Positions 17,705-26,473 of a stretch of DNA of 64,000 bases are shown one piece after another. The position numbers and the translations under genes were made by a program. Position 1 is the first letter of the stretch. Each line of letters begins with the position of its first letter. Under the pieces are notes generated by a model. It searched no databases. It had not been told where the DNA came from and worked only from the letters and a program-made list of their open reading frames with translations. The stretch spans positions 3,979,716 to 4,043,715 of the forward strand of contig NZ_MPPL01000001.1 in the NCBI RefSeq assembly GCF_001911425.1, read 5' to 3'. This stretch comes from Mucilaginibacter polytrichastri (lineage in GTDB: Bacteria > Bacteroidota > Bacteroidia > Sphingobacteriales > Sphingobacteriaceae).

Positions 17705-18277
17705 TTAATTAAAGCCAGTTTTTTGAAGGCAGGCCCTTAAATTGACTTTAGCACGATGAATGATTACCCAAAAGTTGGAATCCGAAATCTTTAGTTCTGA
17801 ACAAATAGTTGTTGTGGATTCATCATCAACATGTTTCATCGAAAATACAGCCAGCCATAAAGGCGGGAGCTTCTGCATGCAGGTTTGTAAAATAATCTTT
17901 AGATCCTTATTTTGTAATGGATCTCCCTGTTCTATTCCAAACGGCTCCGGCCAGTGCTCTTTCTTCCAATTGTTCAATTCAGGATCAAAAAATTGCGTGT
18001 CATCGTCAAACACTTCGACGCATTTTGTTGTGGATTGTATCGACCTTTTACGATAAACATCAATGATCTTATTTTTTAATATTGCAGTTAACCAGGTGCG
18101 TTCGGAACATCTGCCTTCGAATTTGTCTGTACGTTCAAGGGCGGCCATAAAGGTATCCTGTACTAAATCACGTGCCCGCTCGCTATCTCCAATACGCGTG
18201 ATCGTATAAGCATAAAAATAGTCTGCATATAATTCAACCCATTGATGAGGGTTTAATTTAAGTTGGGTAATTAACAT
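17705..18277 (-). CDS. ECF RNA polymerase sigma factor (TIGR02943 type)
   Basis: A 190-residue ECF sigma factor. Region 2 reads HQWVELYADYFYAYTITRIG and RARDLVQDTFMAAL, region 2.4 is ERTWLTAILKNKIIDVYRK, and region 4 is LPPLWLAVFSMKHVDDESTT with the HTH end FWVIIHRAKVNLRACLQK. It is closely similar to 23387-23956 and also to 48666-49280. No anti-sigma gene stands beside it. The extreme C-terminus differs from its sisters because an A-run is one base shorter, changing the last residues from NWI to TGFN. Confidence 0.9.
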   Translation of the reverse strand: MLITQLKLNPHQWVELYADYFYAYTITRIGDSERARDLVQDTFMAALERTDKFEGRCSERTWLTAILKNKIIDVYRKRSIQSTTKCVEVFDDDTQFFDPELNNWKKEHWPEPFGIEQGDPLQNKDLKIILQTCMQKLPPLWLAVFSMKHVDDESTTTICSELKISDSNFWVIIHRAKVNLRACLQKTGFN

Positions 18278-18435
18278 CTTTTGAATTTTAATTAATTTTA
18301 GTTCTCAACTAATGATGTCTGAAAATCTACACCCAGAATGGCATCCTGTATATCCTTTTGTAACCCTTTATTCCTGCAGGAAATAGTTGGCATATTCCCT
18401 TCAAAACGGTTACTAAATCAAGGGGGTATGCGTTA

Positions 18436-18643
18436 ATAAGTTTTTCAAAATCATTACTTTTATTTGGGTAAAACAAGCAATATTTCAGGATGGAAATTCC
18501 CTTTTCGGGTCAATGATACATTTGACCTTATCAATAGGCATAATTCGCCGATCAAGTAATTTTAAGATTTATGAATTTGCACGATTATTGACCGGGCTCT
18601 TCTACAAAAATTGATACGCCTGCCTAAATAGCAAATAATTAGT
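18436..18643. repeat. Imperfect direct repeat, copy B (orphan leader)
   Basis: This matches copy A at 6561-6772 through most of its length and includes the position of the start codon of the secreted-protein gene. Read on the minus strand it gives MILKNLLTHTPLI and a stop, so the leader survives without its gene. It lies upstream of the ECF sigma gene at 17705-18277 and may supply its promoter. Confidence 0.75.
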
Positions 18644-18853
18644 TTCAGCTTTTCGATAGTACGGCAATACCAGGTGCTTTGCATAACTTAATTATTAGAT
18701 TTCAATTACTGCACTACTTTAAAACATTGTAAATCAATAACTATCGGGCGCAAGCAAATCAACAACAATAATTATTTCCTTTTTTATTATCATTATTTAA
18801 TCAAAATTAAACATCATATTTGATTGTATAAAACAACAAGTTGTGATCTCATA

Positions 18854-18870
18854 AATCACTTTTTATGATT
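18854..18870. promoter_or_regulatory. Putative LysR operator, autoregulatory copy
   Basis: AATCACTTTTTATGATT lies six bases before the ATG of the LysR gene. Fifteen of 17 bases recur at 20235-20251 upstream of the hydrolase at 20298. The site includes a CATAAA/TTTATG dyad. Confidence 0.5.
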
Positions 18871-18876
18871 AATTAA

Positions 18877-19764
18877 ATGAACACCAACGATCTGAAAATA
18901 TTCGAAGCCGTGGCAACAAGCGGAAGTTTTACTAAAGCGGCGGCAGCTATGTTTACAGTACAATCAAATGTTACAGCAAGAATTAAGAGTCTGGAGGAGG
19001 AGTTTGGTACAGAATTATTTACCCGCACATCCCGTAAAGTAGAATTAACAGAGGGTGGCCAAACATTGATGCAATACTGTAAGCAGATAGGGCACTTAGT
19101 TGCAGAGGCCAAAAGCAATATCCAAAGTAGCACCAAAATTAATGGCAACTTAAAAGTGGGTTGTATAGAAACTACTATGGTATTTAAGGTGCCCGAAATA
19201 CTTAATCGTTTTGCAGAAGAGTATCCTGATGTGGAACTGGAATTTAAATCGGATATGCGGAATAACCTGATAAACGATGTATTGAATTATAAGCTTGACG
19301 CTGCATTTGTAACCGCACCAGTGAATATAAAAGGGATGGCACAAATAAATATTAAAGAAGAACAATTGGTAATTTTGTCCTCATCAAATGGTCCGAAATT
19401 AAACGAATTATTGCAAAAGCAACCTTTAAAAATCATTGTCTTTGATGAAGGATGTGTTTTTAGGGCAAGGCTTGAATCTTGGCTGAGTTCGAAAGGGATT
19501 ATTCAGTACAAAAGCATCGTATTAAACTCTATCGAGGGTATCATTAATTTTGTTGAAGCAGGGTTAGGCATTAGCTTGTTACCGGAGCAAGTAATTTCTC
19601 ATTATTATTCTGGGAGAAAAATAATGAGTCATAGTTTAAATAAGCAACTGGGCACCATGAACACTGTTCTCATTTCCAGGGAGGACGTGCCACAATCGCG
19701 GGCTTTAAAAGTATTTATTGAGATGTATTCACCTAGCATCGCAGCTAAACACGGTGTAATTTAA
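18877..19764 (+). CDS. LysR-family transcriptional regulator
   Basis: The 295-residue protein has the LysR N-terminal winged HTH (SFTKAAAAMFTVQSNVTARI, then LEEEFGTELFTRTSRKVELT) over residues 1-60 and a periplasmic-binding-protein-like effector domain over about 90-290 (LKVGCIETTMVFKVPEIL, VEAGLGISLLPEQVI). It faces the same way as the hydrolase at 20298-21275, with 533 bases between. A near-identical sequence element lies before both genes, so self-regulation and control of the hydrolase are likely. The effector is unknown. Confidence 0.9.
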   Translation: MNTNDLKIFEAVATSGSFTKAAAAMFTVQSNVTARIKSLEEEFGTELFTRTSRKVELTEGGQTLMQYCKQIGHLVAEAKSNIQSSTKINGNLKVGCIETTMVFKVPEILNRFAEEYPDVELEFKSDMRNNLINDVLNYKLDAAFVTAPVNIKGMAQINIKEEQLVILSSSNGPKLNELLQKQPLKIIVFDEGCVFRARLESWLSSKGIIQYKSIVLNSIEGIINFVEAGLGISLLPEQVISHYYSGRKIMSHSLNKQLGTMNTVLISREDVPQSRALKVFIEMYSPSIAAKHGVI

Positions 19765-20297
19765 TCGAGGTAAAGAAGGTAAAACAATTCATGGCTTTAG
19801 TTTTCAGATCATTGCGAAAAAGAAGCTTATTCTCCACACAATTCATCCATAGAACCTACACGTTCCAAACTTGGAAATAAATAATAAGTGAGCGGGCGTT
19901 TTCAGAACCACCATCGTTTTCTAAATGCCCACCTTGAGACGACTGCTTGTATGATTCGTATTTCGAATATCTTTTTCTTCATCTACCAGGTAAGCTATTC
20001 GCTACAGTATTGCACCAGCGTTTTCCGGCAAAGTTAAATTAACTTTATTGGGGAGTCCTGGCAAGAGTCCGGTACCAAATTCTTCTTCCAGATTCTAATC
20101 CGTACTGTGACGTTAGGTAGAACAGTAAAGTATGACTTCTATAACCATAGAAGCACTTTTGCAGGTAGCTACTATTTGAAAATATTTAAATCACTAGCAT
20201 TTGTTATTTTAAAATCATAAATAGTGATAGATTTAATCACTATTTATCATTTTATAAAATCAAATAAGCGCGTTATGTTTGGACAAACAAAAATAAA
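19765..20297. other. Intergenic region between LysR gene and hydrolase
   Basis: A 533-base region with no supported gene. Its right end is very AT-rich and carries an extended dyad (20211-20252) described separately. The middle part has no obvious structure. Confidence 0.4.
20211..20252. promoter_or_regulatory. Long dyad operator upstream of the exported hydrolase
   Basis: A 12-bp perfect inverted repeat (ATAAATAGTGAT / ATCACTATTTAT, 20217-20228 and 20236-20247) surrounds seven bases and extends to 18-base arms with a single mismatch. The right arm matches the site in front of the LysR gene. It lies 46-87 bases before the hydrolase ATG, a usual place for LysR activation. A further AATCACT half-site lies at about 20189. 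Confidence 0.55.
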
Positions 20298-21275
20298 ATG
20301 AAAAGATCATTTCACGCGATTATAGCCGGAATTATTTTCTGTTTAGCAATTACCAAAGTAGCAACGGCGCAAACAAAACAGCTTGCGAAATCAAAAAACC
20401 AAATCATGGAAACAAATTCTGTTCATTATCGTATCGTCAAAATTAATGAGTTAAATATATTTTATCGGGAAGCCGGACCAAAGGACGCGCCAATCCTGCT
20501 TTTAATACACGGCTATCCGACTTCCTCACATATGTTCAGGAACCTGATTCCGCTATTAAGCAAACAGTATCATGTTATCGCTCCCGATCTCCCCGGGTTT
20601 GGCTATTCAGATGCACCAGATAGAGACCAATATCAATATACCTTTGACAACCTCGCCAAAACAATGCAAGGGTTTATAGAGAAACTTGATTTAAAGCGCT
20701 TTGCTATTTATGTATTTGATTATGGCGCCCCCGTTGGTTTTAGGCTGGCGCTTGCAAATCCTGAAAAGATTACAGGAATTATTTCTCAGAATGGAAACGC
20801 ATATGAAGAAGGACTAAGTAAGGGCTGGAACCCAATACAAAAATACTGGGAGAATCCTTCACAAGAAAATCGGGATGCATTGAGAGAATTTACCACGATA
20901 AAACTAACCAAATGGCAATATGAGGAAGGTGTAACCAACAAATCCCTAATTGCACCTGAATCTTACACGTTAGATCAGCATTTTCTTGACCGTCCGGGCA
21001 ATGTAGAAATACAACTCGACCTGCTCAAAGATTACAGCACGAATGTAAAGCTGTACCCCGCATTCCATGCATATTTCAAAAAATATCAGCCGAAAATGCT
21101 GGCTGTCTGGGGCAGCAAAGATCCATTCTTTCTTCCTGAAGGAGCAGAGGCTTACAAACGGGATATTCCGGCGGCGATTGTCAAATTTTATGATACCGGA
21201 CATTTTGCACTGGAAACCCATTGCAAGGAGATTAGCAATGATATATTAATATTTTTAGCTGGATTGCCTAAATAA
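20298..21275 (+). CDS. Exported alpha/beta hydrolase, haloalkane dehalogenase / epoxide hydrolase type
   Basis: A 325-residue relative of 3593-4558. A signal peptide ends near TAQ (about residue 25). The oxyanion motif LLIHGYPTSS, nucleophile Asp141 in FDYGAPVG, acid region WGSKDPFFLPEGAEAY and base in TGHFALETH are all present. Epoxide- or halide-hydrolysing chemistry is typical of the family but not assured. The upstream dyad suggests LysR control. Confidence 0.87.
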   Translation: MKRSFHAIIAGIIFCLAITKVATAQTKQLAKSKNQIMETNSVHYRIVKINELNIFYREAGPKDAPILLLIHGYPTSSHMFRNLIPLLSKQYHVIAPDLPGFGYSDAPDRDQYQYTFDNLAKTMQGFIEKLDLKRFAIYVFDYGAPVGFRLALANPEKITGIISQNGNAYEEGLSKGWNPIQKYWENPSQENRDALREFTTIKLTKWQYEEGVTNKSLIAPESYTLDQHFLDRPGNVEIQLDLLKDYSTNVKLYPAFHAYFKKYQPKMLAVWGSKDPFFLPEGAEAYKRDIPAAIVKFYDTGHFALETHCKEISNDILIFLAGLPK

Positions 21276-21396
21276 ATAGCACATCTTGTAATGGTAGGGC
21301 ACTGCCTACTACATATCTAAGCACATGAATATTTTACAATATGTATGATTTCAGGAATGTGCTGTAAGATGATATTAACATTAAATTTTAATACAT

Positions 21397-22377
21397 ATGA
21401 AAATAGCAATTAACGGATTTGGAAGGATTGGCCGAATGGTATTACGGGCCCTACAGGATAAAATCGATATTGAGGTAGTAGCCGTTAATGACCTGACAGA
21501 CGTCATAACTTTAGCGCATTTACTAAAATATGATACGGCACATGGTCGTTTTCCGGGTACAGTAGTGGCGGAAGAAGATTCCATCATTGTGAACGGAAAA
21601 AAGATCTTACTTTTTAGCGAGAAAGATCCTGCTCAATTGCCTTGGGATAAGTTAGACATTGACTTGGTAATTGAGTCTACCGGGCGATTTACTGACAAAG
21701 AAAAGGCACAAGCGCATATTATGGCAGGCTCGAAAAAGGTACTAATTACTGCGCCGGCAACAGGCGGCATTAAAACTATTGTTCATGGAGTTAACAATAG
21801 CCTTATTGGCGACGATAATATTTATTCCACAGCATCATGTACAACCGGAGGAATTGCCCCTGTACTTTTCGTTTTAGATAAGGAATTTGGTATTGAAAAC
21901 GGATTTATAACAACTATTCATGCCTTTACCGCAGATCAGAATTTGCAGGACGCTCCGCACAAGGATCTTCGAAGAGCCAGGGCCGCAACATACTCTATTA
22001 TCCCAACTTCTACAGGCGCTGCAAAGGCAATCGGTGATGTACTGCCAGAGTTAAAAGGCAAATTAGATGGTTATTCTTACCGGGTACCTGTTATCGACGG
22101 TTCGGTAGTTGAGATGTCGATTAATCTTAGAAAAGAAGTTGCAGCAGAGGAAATAAACGGCATTCTAAAGGAATATGCCAATGGTTCGTTAAAAGGCATT
22201 TTGGAGTATACTGAAGAATTATTAGTTTCTTCCGACATTATTGGTAACCCTCATTCTTCTATCATTGATGGAACCCTAACAAAAAATATAGGCAAACTGG
22301 TTAAAATTGTCGCTTGGTATGATAATGAATTTGGTATATCTAATCGTATTGCAGAATTAGTGTTACAATTGGCGTAA
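21397..22377 (+). CDS. gap: Glyceraldehyde-3-phosphate dehydrogenase, type I
   Basis: The 326-residue enzyme oxidises glyceraldehyde 3-phosphate with phosphate. The dinucleotide-binding INGFGRIGRMVLRAL starts the protein and an Asp after VAVND (residue 32) suggests NAD. The catalytic Cys148 is in STASCTTGG, where most GAPDHs read SCTTNC, so the residues after the catalytic centre are unusual. The base is in ITTIHAFTADQ. The C-terminal WYDNEFGISNR is intact. It is not next to other glycolytic genes, so it may be a second copy. Confidence 0.9.
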   Translation: MKIAINGFGRIGRMVLRALQDKIDIEVVAVNDLTDVITLAHLLKYDTAHGRFPGTVVAEEDSIIVNGKKILLFSEKDPAQLPWDKLDIDLVIESTGRFTDKEKAQAHIMAGSKKVLITAPATGGIKTIVHGVNNSLIGDDNIYSTASCTTGGIAPVLFVLDKEFGIENGFITTIHAFTADQNLQDAPHKDLRRARAATYSIIPTSTGAAKAIGDVLPELKGKLDGYSYRVPVIDGSVVEMSINLRKEVAAEEINGILKEYANGSLKGILEYTEELLVSSDIIGNPHSSIIDGTLTKNIGKLVKIVAWYDNEFGISNRIAELVLQLA

Positions 22378-22480
22378 GCTAAAAGGGATATTAGGAAATG
22401 ATAAGCAAGTCATGGAAGTTTTTAATGGCTGCTTAAACACAGATAAACTCAAAACAAACAACTAATTCAAAAAAATAGAA

Positions 22481-23155
22481 ATGGACAAGTCAAATAAAAC
22501 TGCAGTAATTACAGGTGTAAGCAGTGGTATAGGTTTAGCGCTGACAAAAAAATTGTTAGAGGAAAACTACAATGTAATAGGAACTACAAGAACAGGAAAC
22601 CTCAGTGGGTTTTCACACCCCAATTTGGAAGTTGTTCAATTGGAAGCAACTGAAAAGTCAAGTGGTGAAAATGCCGTTAAGCAAATATTGGAAATATCAG
22701 ACAACATTGACCTCCTTGTAAATAATGCAGGGGCAGCACCTGATATATTTTCCATTGACCCGCAATATGATTCTTTTACACAGACAATCAACACCAACAT
22801 TACTGGTGTTGTCTTCTTTACTGAGCCATTGTTAGCGCATATAAACGCTGAAGGCAAAGTGGCTTTTATATCAAGTAACATGGGTTTACCAAGAAACGCG
22901 GCCCCTAATGGACCTGGGTACAGATTGTCAAAAGCAGCAATAAACATGTATGCTGCGATACTCGCAACACGGTTGTCGGAAAAAGGGATAACCGTTACTT
23001 CTTTTCATCCTGGGTGGGTTCAAACCAAACTGGGTGGTGACCAGGCTCCTTTGACGACAAAAGATTCGGCAGATGGACTTTACACTGGAATCATCAATAA
23101 CAACGTAAACGGCAAGTTTTGGGATATTACAATTCCTGGAATAGATTCATTTTAA
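22481..23155 (+). CDS. Short-chain dehydrogenase/reductase (short form)
   Basis: A 224-residue SDR with TGVSSGIGLALTKKL, NNAGAAPD, catalytic Ser in FISSNMG and the YRLSK active site, followed by SFHPGWVQTKLGG. It resembles C-factor/sniffer-type SDRs. It follows the GAPDH gene by about 100 bases on the same strand and ends in a strong hairpin, so the two may share a transcript. Confidence 0.87.
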   Translation: MDKSNKTAVITGVSSGIGLALTKKLLEENYNVIGTTRTGNLSGFSHPNLEVVQLEATEKSSGENAVKQILEISDNIDLLVNNAGAAPDIFSIDPQYDSFTQTINTNITGVVFFTEPLLAHINAEGKVAFISSNMGLPRNAAPNGPGYRLSKAAINMYAAILATRLSEKGITVTSFHPGWVQTKLGGDQAPLTTKDSADGLYTGIINNNVNGKFWDITIPGIDSF

Positions 23156-23165
23156 ACACAAAAGC

Positions 23166-23202
23166 TTAAGTCGTTTAGTTAGGATTCAACTAAACGACTT
23201 AA
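23166..23202 (+). terminator. 15-bp perfect hairpin after the SDR gene
   Basis: TTAAGTCGTTTAGTT and its exact complement surround seven bases, starting 11 bases after the SDR stop. The T-run is poor, so termination strength is uncertain. Confidence 0.6.
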
Positions 23203-23386
23203 ATAAATGTTCTCCAACTAAATTTAGCTATATTATCTAATTATCGCACTATGATAATTATCTGCGATATAGTTATTTGCTTGTTAATCCCTTAGTGAAT
23301 TTGCCTTGATCCATACTTTTCGGCAAATTTTAATCTACTCGTTATTCTATTTAGAATGCTGGTTAATTCGATCTTAATTCATCATC

Positions 23387-23956
23387 TCAAATCCAGTTTT
23401 TTTGAAGGCATGCCCGCAAATTAACTTTGGCGCGATGGATGATAACCCAAAAGTTGGCGTCGGAAACCTTTAGCTCCGAACAAATAGTCATGGTGGATTC
23501 ATCATCTACATGTTTCATCGAAAATACAGCCAGCCATAAGGGCGGCAGCTTCTGCATGCATTTTCGCAAAATAACTTGGAGTTCCTTATTTTGTAATGGG
23601 TCTTCCTGCTCAATACCAAAGGTCTCTGGCCAGTGCTCTTTTTTCCAGTTGTTCATTTCCTGATCAAAGAACTGCGTTTCCTCTTCATGCACATCAATAC
23701 TTTTCGTTGTGGCCAGTTTCGGCCTCTTGCGATAAACATCAATGATCTTATTTTTCAAAATGGCTGTTAGCCAAGTACGCTCAGAGCTTTTGCCCTCAAA
23801 ATTATCTGCGTGTTCCAGTCCCGCTAAGAAAGTTTCCTGCACTAAATCACGTACCTGATCTTCATCGCCAATACGTGTAATTGCGTAGGCGTAAAGATAA
23901 TCTGCATACATTTCCACCCATTGGTGGGGATTCGCCTTTGCTTGGTTTGGTAACAT
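23387..23956 (-). CDS. ECF RNA polymerase sigma factor (TIGR02943 type)
   Basis: A 189-residue sister of 17705-18277, with HQWVEMYADYLYAYAITRIG, VRDLVQETFLAGL, ERTWLTAILKNKIIDVYRK and the region 4 block LPPLWLAVFSMKHVDDESTM. It ends NLRACLQKNWI as in the sigma at 48666-49280. No anti-sigma gene follows. It is 38 bases downstream of the trxB remnant on the same strand and could be the last gene of the envelope-redox operon, which would link it to thiol or methionine oxidation stress. Confidence 0.9.
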   Translation of the reverse strand: MLPNQAKANPHQWVEMYADYLYAYAITRIGDEDQVRDLVQETFLAGLEHADNFEGKSSERTWLTAILKNKIIDVYRKRPKLATTKSIDVHEEETQFFDQEMNNWKKEHWPETFGIEQEDPLQNKELQVILRKCMQKLPPLWLAVFSMKHVDDESTMTICSELKVSDANFWVIIHRAKVNLRACLQKNWI

Positions 23957-23994
23957 CTTTTTCCTTTTATTTAATCTTTTAGGGATGTAAATAC

Positions 23995-24782
23995 TCAGGT
24001 GGTCACTATATGTTCCTGAGCTGCCAGGTATCGTTCAGCGTCAATGGCTGCCATGCAACCACTACCTGCAGCAGTAACCGCTTGCCGGTAGATATGATCC
24101 TGTGCATCGCCGCAGCAAAACACACCTTCGATATTGGTTGTGGATGCCCCTGGTGTGGTTTTTATATAACCGACTTCGTCCATATGTATCCAGCCTTTAA
24201 AAATATCCGTATTGGGATGATGGCCTATGGCAACAAAAAATCCTGTAATGTCTAGAATACTTTCTTTCCGAGTTTTAGTGTTAAGCACCCTAACCCCGGT
24301 AACATTCAGTCCACCGCGCCGACGATGGCCACGTCCTGTCCTTTAAAGAAAAAGCCGTCGCAAACGGCACAGGCCGAAACGCCGAAGCCGTTGTATTTTT
24401 GTTCTGATTCAAGCCCAAGCCATTTTGCAGAAGCTCCGGTCAATATAATTACAGCATCTGCTGTGAGCATCTTATTTTCGTCTACTACCACTTTATGCGG
24501 GAGAGTCGAAAAATCTACTGAAGTGATATAACCAAACCGGATATCTGTTCCCAGGCGTTCTGCCTGCTTACGGAAGTTTTCCATCATTTCAGTCCCCTGG
24601 ATTCCATCTGGGTAGCCCGGATAATTTTCTACCTCGGTGGTTTGAGTAAGCTGGCCACCGGCAATGACACCGGTATATAATACTGGTTTTAGGTCGGCGC
24701 GTGCTGCGTATATTGCGGCAGTGTAACCCGCCGGGCCTGAACCTATGATCAGGCATTTTACGTATTCAGTTTCTGCTGACAT
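23995..24782 (-). pseudogene. trxB: Thioredoxin reductase with internal deletion and frame change
   Basis: Two frames together give the ends of TrxB. The 5' part (24306-24782) has the FAD-binding GSGPAGYTAAIYAAR, GGQLTQTTEVENYPG and redox CAVC, ending in VAIVGAVD and a stop. The 3' part (from about 24315 down to 23995) resumes at VTGVRVLNTKTRKES and runs through AIGHHPNTDIF, GVFCCGDAQDHIYRQAVTAA to the C-terminus. About 60-65 residues of the NADPH domain, including the rest of GGGDxAxEEA and the HRR loop, are gone, and the join is out of frame. The protein cannot work as a reductase. It is the tail of the Msr/Dsb operon. Confidence 0.85.
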
Positions 24783-24793
24783 TTTTATCAGGA

Positions 24794-25237
24794 TTAAAGG
24801 TTAATTGCAAAGTCCAGATCTTCCGGAGGTAAACATTTTTGATTGTTGCAGGTCATATACTCCAACTTTCCATGCAGTGTGCCTTTCCCCAATTTAAGTT
24901 TGATCTTTTGCTGAAATACTACTGCATTTTCAAAATAAGAGACATTCATATTGAATGCGCTTTCAAACTTGGTATACGGCTTCGGCTGAGTTGCTTTTCC
25001 TATTAGCGAATAAGCTGAAGAGGGTAAAAAAGTAAAGGCTGTTTTAATTGGGCCTCCATCCTTTTGATCCAGGGAGTAGATATGCCAGCTGTTTTGTATG
25101 TCTGCCTTTAAAAAGACAACCGCCTCATCTTTACTTTCTCTTTTGATGGCGAAAGACCATTTTACTGGTTTTTCGATCTGACTAAATGCGCTTGTCCCTA
25201 TTAGGGCTATAGAGATTATTAACACTATTTTTTTCAT
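24794..25237 (-). CDS. DsbD-alpha-like periplasmic thiol protein
   Basis: A 147-residue exported protein: signal peptide MKKIVLIISIALIGTSAFSQ, then an immunoglobulin-like domain with WSFAIKR and WHIYSLDQKDGGPIKTAF, ending with the redox pair in TCNNQKCLPPEDLDF. This matches the N-terminal domain of DsbD (Cys-x5-Cys), which passes electrons from the membrane to periplasmic partners. The full DsbD at 27612-29312 seems to have only a short low-complexity linker in place of this domain, so the two may act together. It lies in the operon just downstream of msrB. Confidence 0.85.
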   Translation of the reverse strand: MKKIVLIISIALIGTSAFSQIEKPVKWSFAIKRESKDEAVVFLKADIQNSWHIYSLDQKDGGPIKTAFTFLPSSAYSLIGKATQPKPYTKFESAFNMNVSYFENAVVFQQKIKLKLGKGTLHGKLEYMTCNNQKCLPPEDLDFAINL

Positions 25238-25271
25238 TTTTTTATAATTAAAATCTACTTGTTCTTTGTTG

Positions 25272-25796
25272 TTACCTACTTGCCAAACGATCCGGCTGAA
25301 AGTCCAGTGATATCGAATTCATGCAAAAGCGCTTGTATGTGGGCGCAGGTCCATCGTTGAAGATATGTCCTAGATGTGAGCCGCAGCGTGCGCAGATCAC
25401 TTCGGTACGCTCCATGCCATGAGATTGATCATCCCGGTAAATCACACTGTTCTTCCTTGTAGGCGCGAAAAAACTCGGCCAACCGCAAGTGCTGGAAAAT
25501 TTAGCATCAGACTTAAAAAGCTCATTACCGCAAACAGCACAATAGTAAGTTCCTTTAGCATCCTTATTCCAGTACTGCCCGGTGAATGGCGGTTCGGTTG
25601 CCTGCTCCCGTGCTGTGGCATACAAAGCCGAAGGCAGTATCTTTTTCCATTGAGCATCTGTTACGTTTAACTTTTTGGTGTCCGTATTGGAATAATAGGG
25701 ATTGTTTACGTGTCCGTTAGCAGACTTCAGGTGTTGCGCAAAAACGCCGGTTATTGTGATCAGCATTAAAGCTGATAAAATGATGGTTAATTTCAT
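25272..25796 (-). CDS. msrB: Exported peptide-methionine (R)-S-oxide reductase
   Basis: The 174-residue protein reduces R-methionine sulfoxide. A signal peptide (to about FAQ, residue 21) precedes the MsrB domain. The zinc cysteines are Cys86/Cys89 and Cys135/Cys138, a likely resolving Cys104 lies in STCGWPSF, and the catalytic Cys158 is in RFCMNSISL. The RCGSHLGHIF block is intact. Export places repair in the periplasm, together with MsrA five bases upstream in the same operon. Confidence 0.93.
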   Translation of the reverse strand: MKLTIILSALMLITITGVFAQHLKSANGHVNNPYYSNTDTKKLNVTDAQWKKILPSALYATAREQATEPPFTGQYWNKDAKGTYYCAVCGNELFKSDAKFSSTCGWPSFFAPTRKNSVIYRDDQSHGMERTEVICARCGSHLGHIFNDGPAPTYKRFCMNSISLDFQPDRLASR

Positions 25797-25801
25797 GATT
25801 A

Positions 25802-26446
25802 TTATTTATTAGAGGTTTTTAGTTTGTTGGCAAAAGCTTTTCTGAACTTATCCAGTTCCGGCTGAATAACGAGCTTGCAGTAGGGAACGCTTCCATTTTT
25901 ACTGAAGTAATTCTGGTGATATCCTTCCGCTTTATAGAAAACCTTGAAAGGAACTACCTGGGTTACAACCGGGTTTGGATAGGCCTTCTCGTCATTGATT
26001 TTTTTGATGTAGTACTGCGCCTTTTGTTTTTGAGCGCTGTTATGATAGAAGATAGCCGAGCGGTATTGGGTGCCTACGTCATTACCCTGCCTGTTTAATT
26101 GCGTAGGGTCATGATCAGTAAAGAATACTTCAAGTAATTCATCAAAGCTGATCTGTTTCGGATCGAATATGATGTTACAGGCCTCGGCGTGACCGGTAGT
26201 TCCGGTACATACCTGTTCATAGGTGGGATTAACGGTATGGCCGCCCGCGAAACCCGAGGTTACCTTTACCACGCCCCGAAGTTCTTTGAATTTAGCTTCG
26301 GTGCACCAGAAGCAACCGGTAGCCAATGTGGCCGTGTCTAAATGTGCCGCTTTGATACTGGATTGACTTTTTTCTTTTGGCGATTGGGCAAATGCTGCAC
26401 AGGCACCAGACACCGTTAACAGGATATAGCAAATGATCTTTTTCAT
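25802..26446 (-). CDS. msrA: Exported peptide-methionine (S)-S-oxide reductase
   Basis: The 214-residue protein has a signal peptide (to about AFAQ, residue 21) and an MsrA domain with the catalytic Cys45 in ATGCFWCTE, then VVKVTSGFAGG, TGHAEACNI and DPTQLNRQGNDVGTQYRSAI. It reduces S-methionine sulfoxide in envelope proteins and needs reducing power from thioredoxin-like partners, which the neighbouring dsbD and tlpA-like genes can supply. msrB follows after five bases. Confidence 0.93.
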   Translation of the reverse strand: MKKIICYILLTVSGACAAFAQSPKEKSQSSIKAAHLDTATLATGCFWCTEAKFKELRGVVKVTSGFAGGHTVNPTYEQVCTGTTGHAEACNIIFDPKQISFDELLEVFFTDHDPTQLNRQGNDVGTQYRSAIFYHNSAQKQKAQYYIKKINDEKAYPNPVVTQVVPFKVFYKAEGYHQNYFSKNGSVPYCKLVIQPELDKFRKAFANKLKTSNK

Positions 26447-26473
26447 CTTTTTTGAATTTGGTTTGATGTTGAT

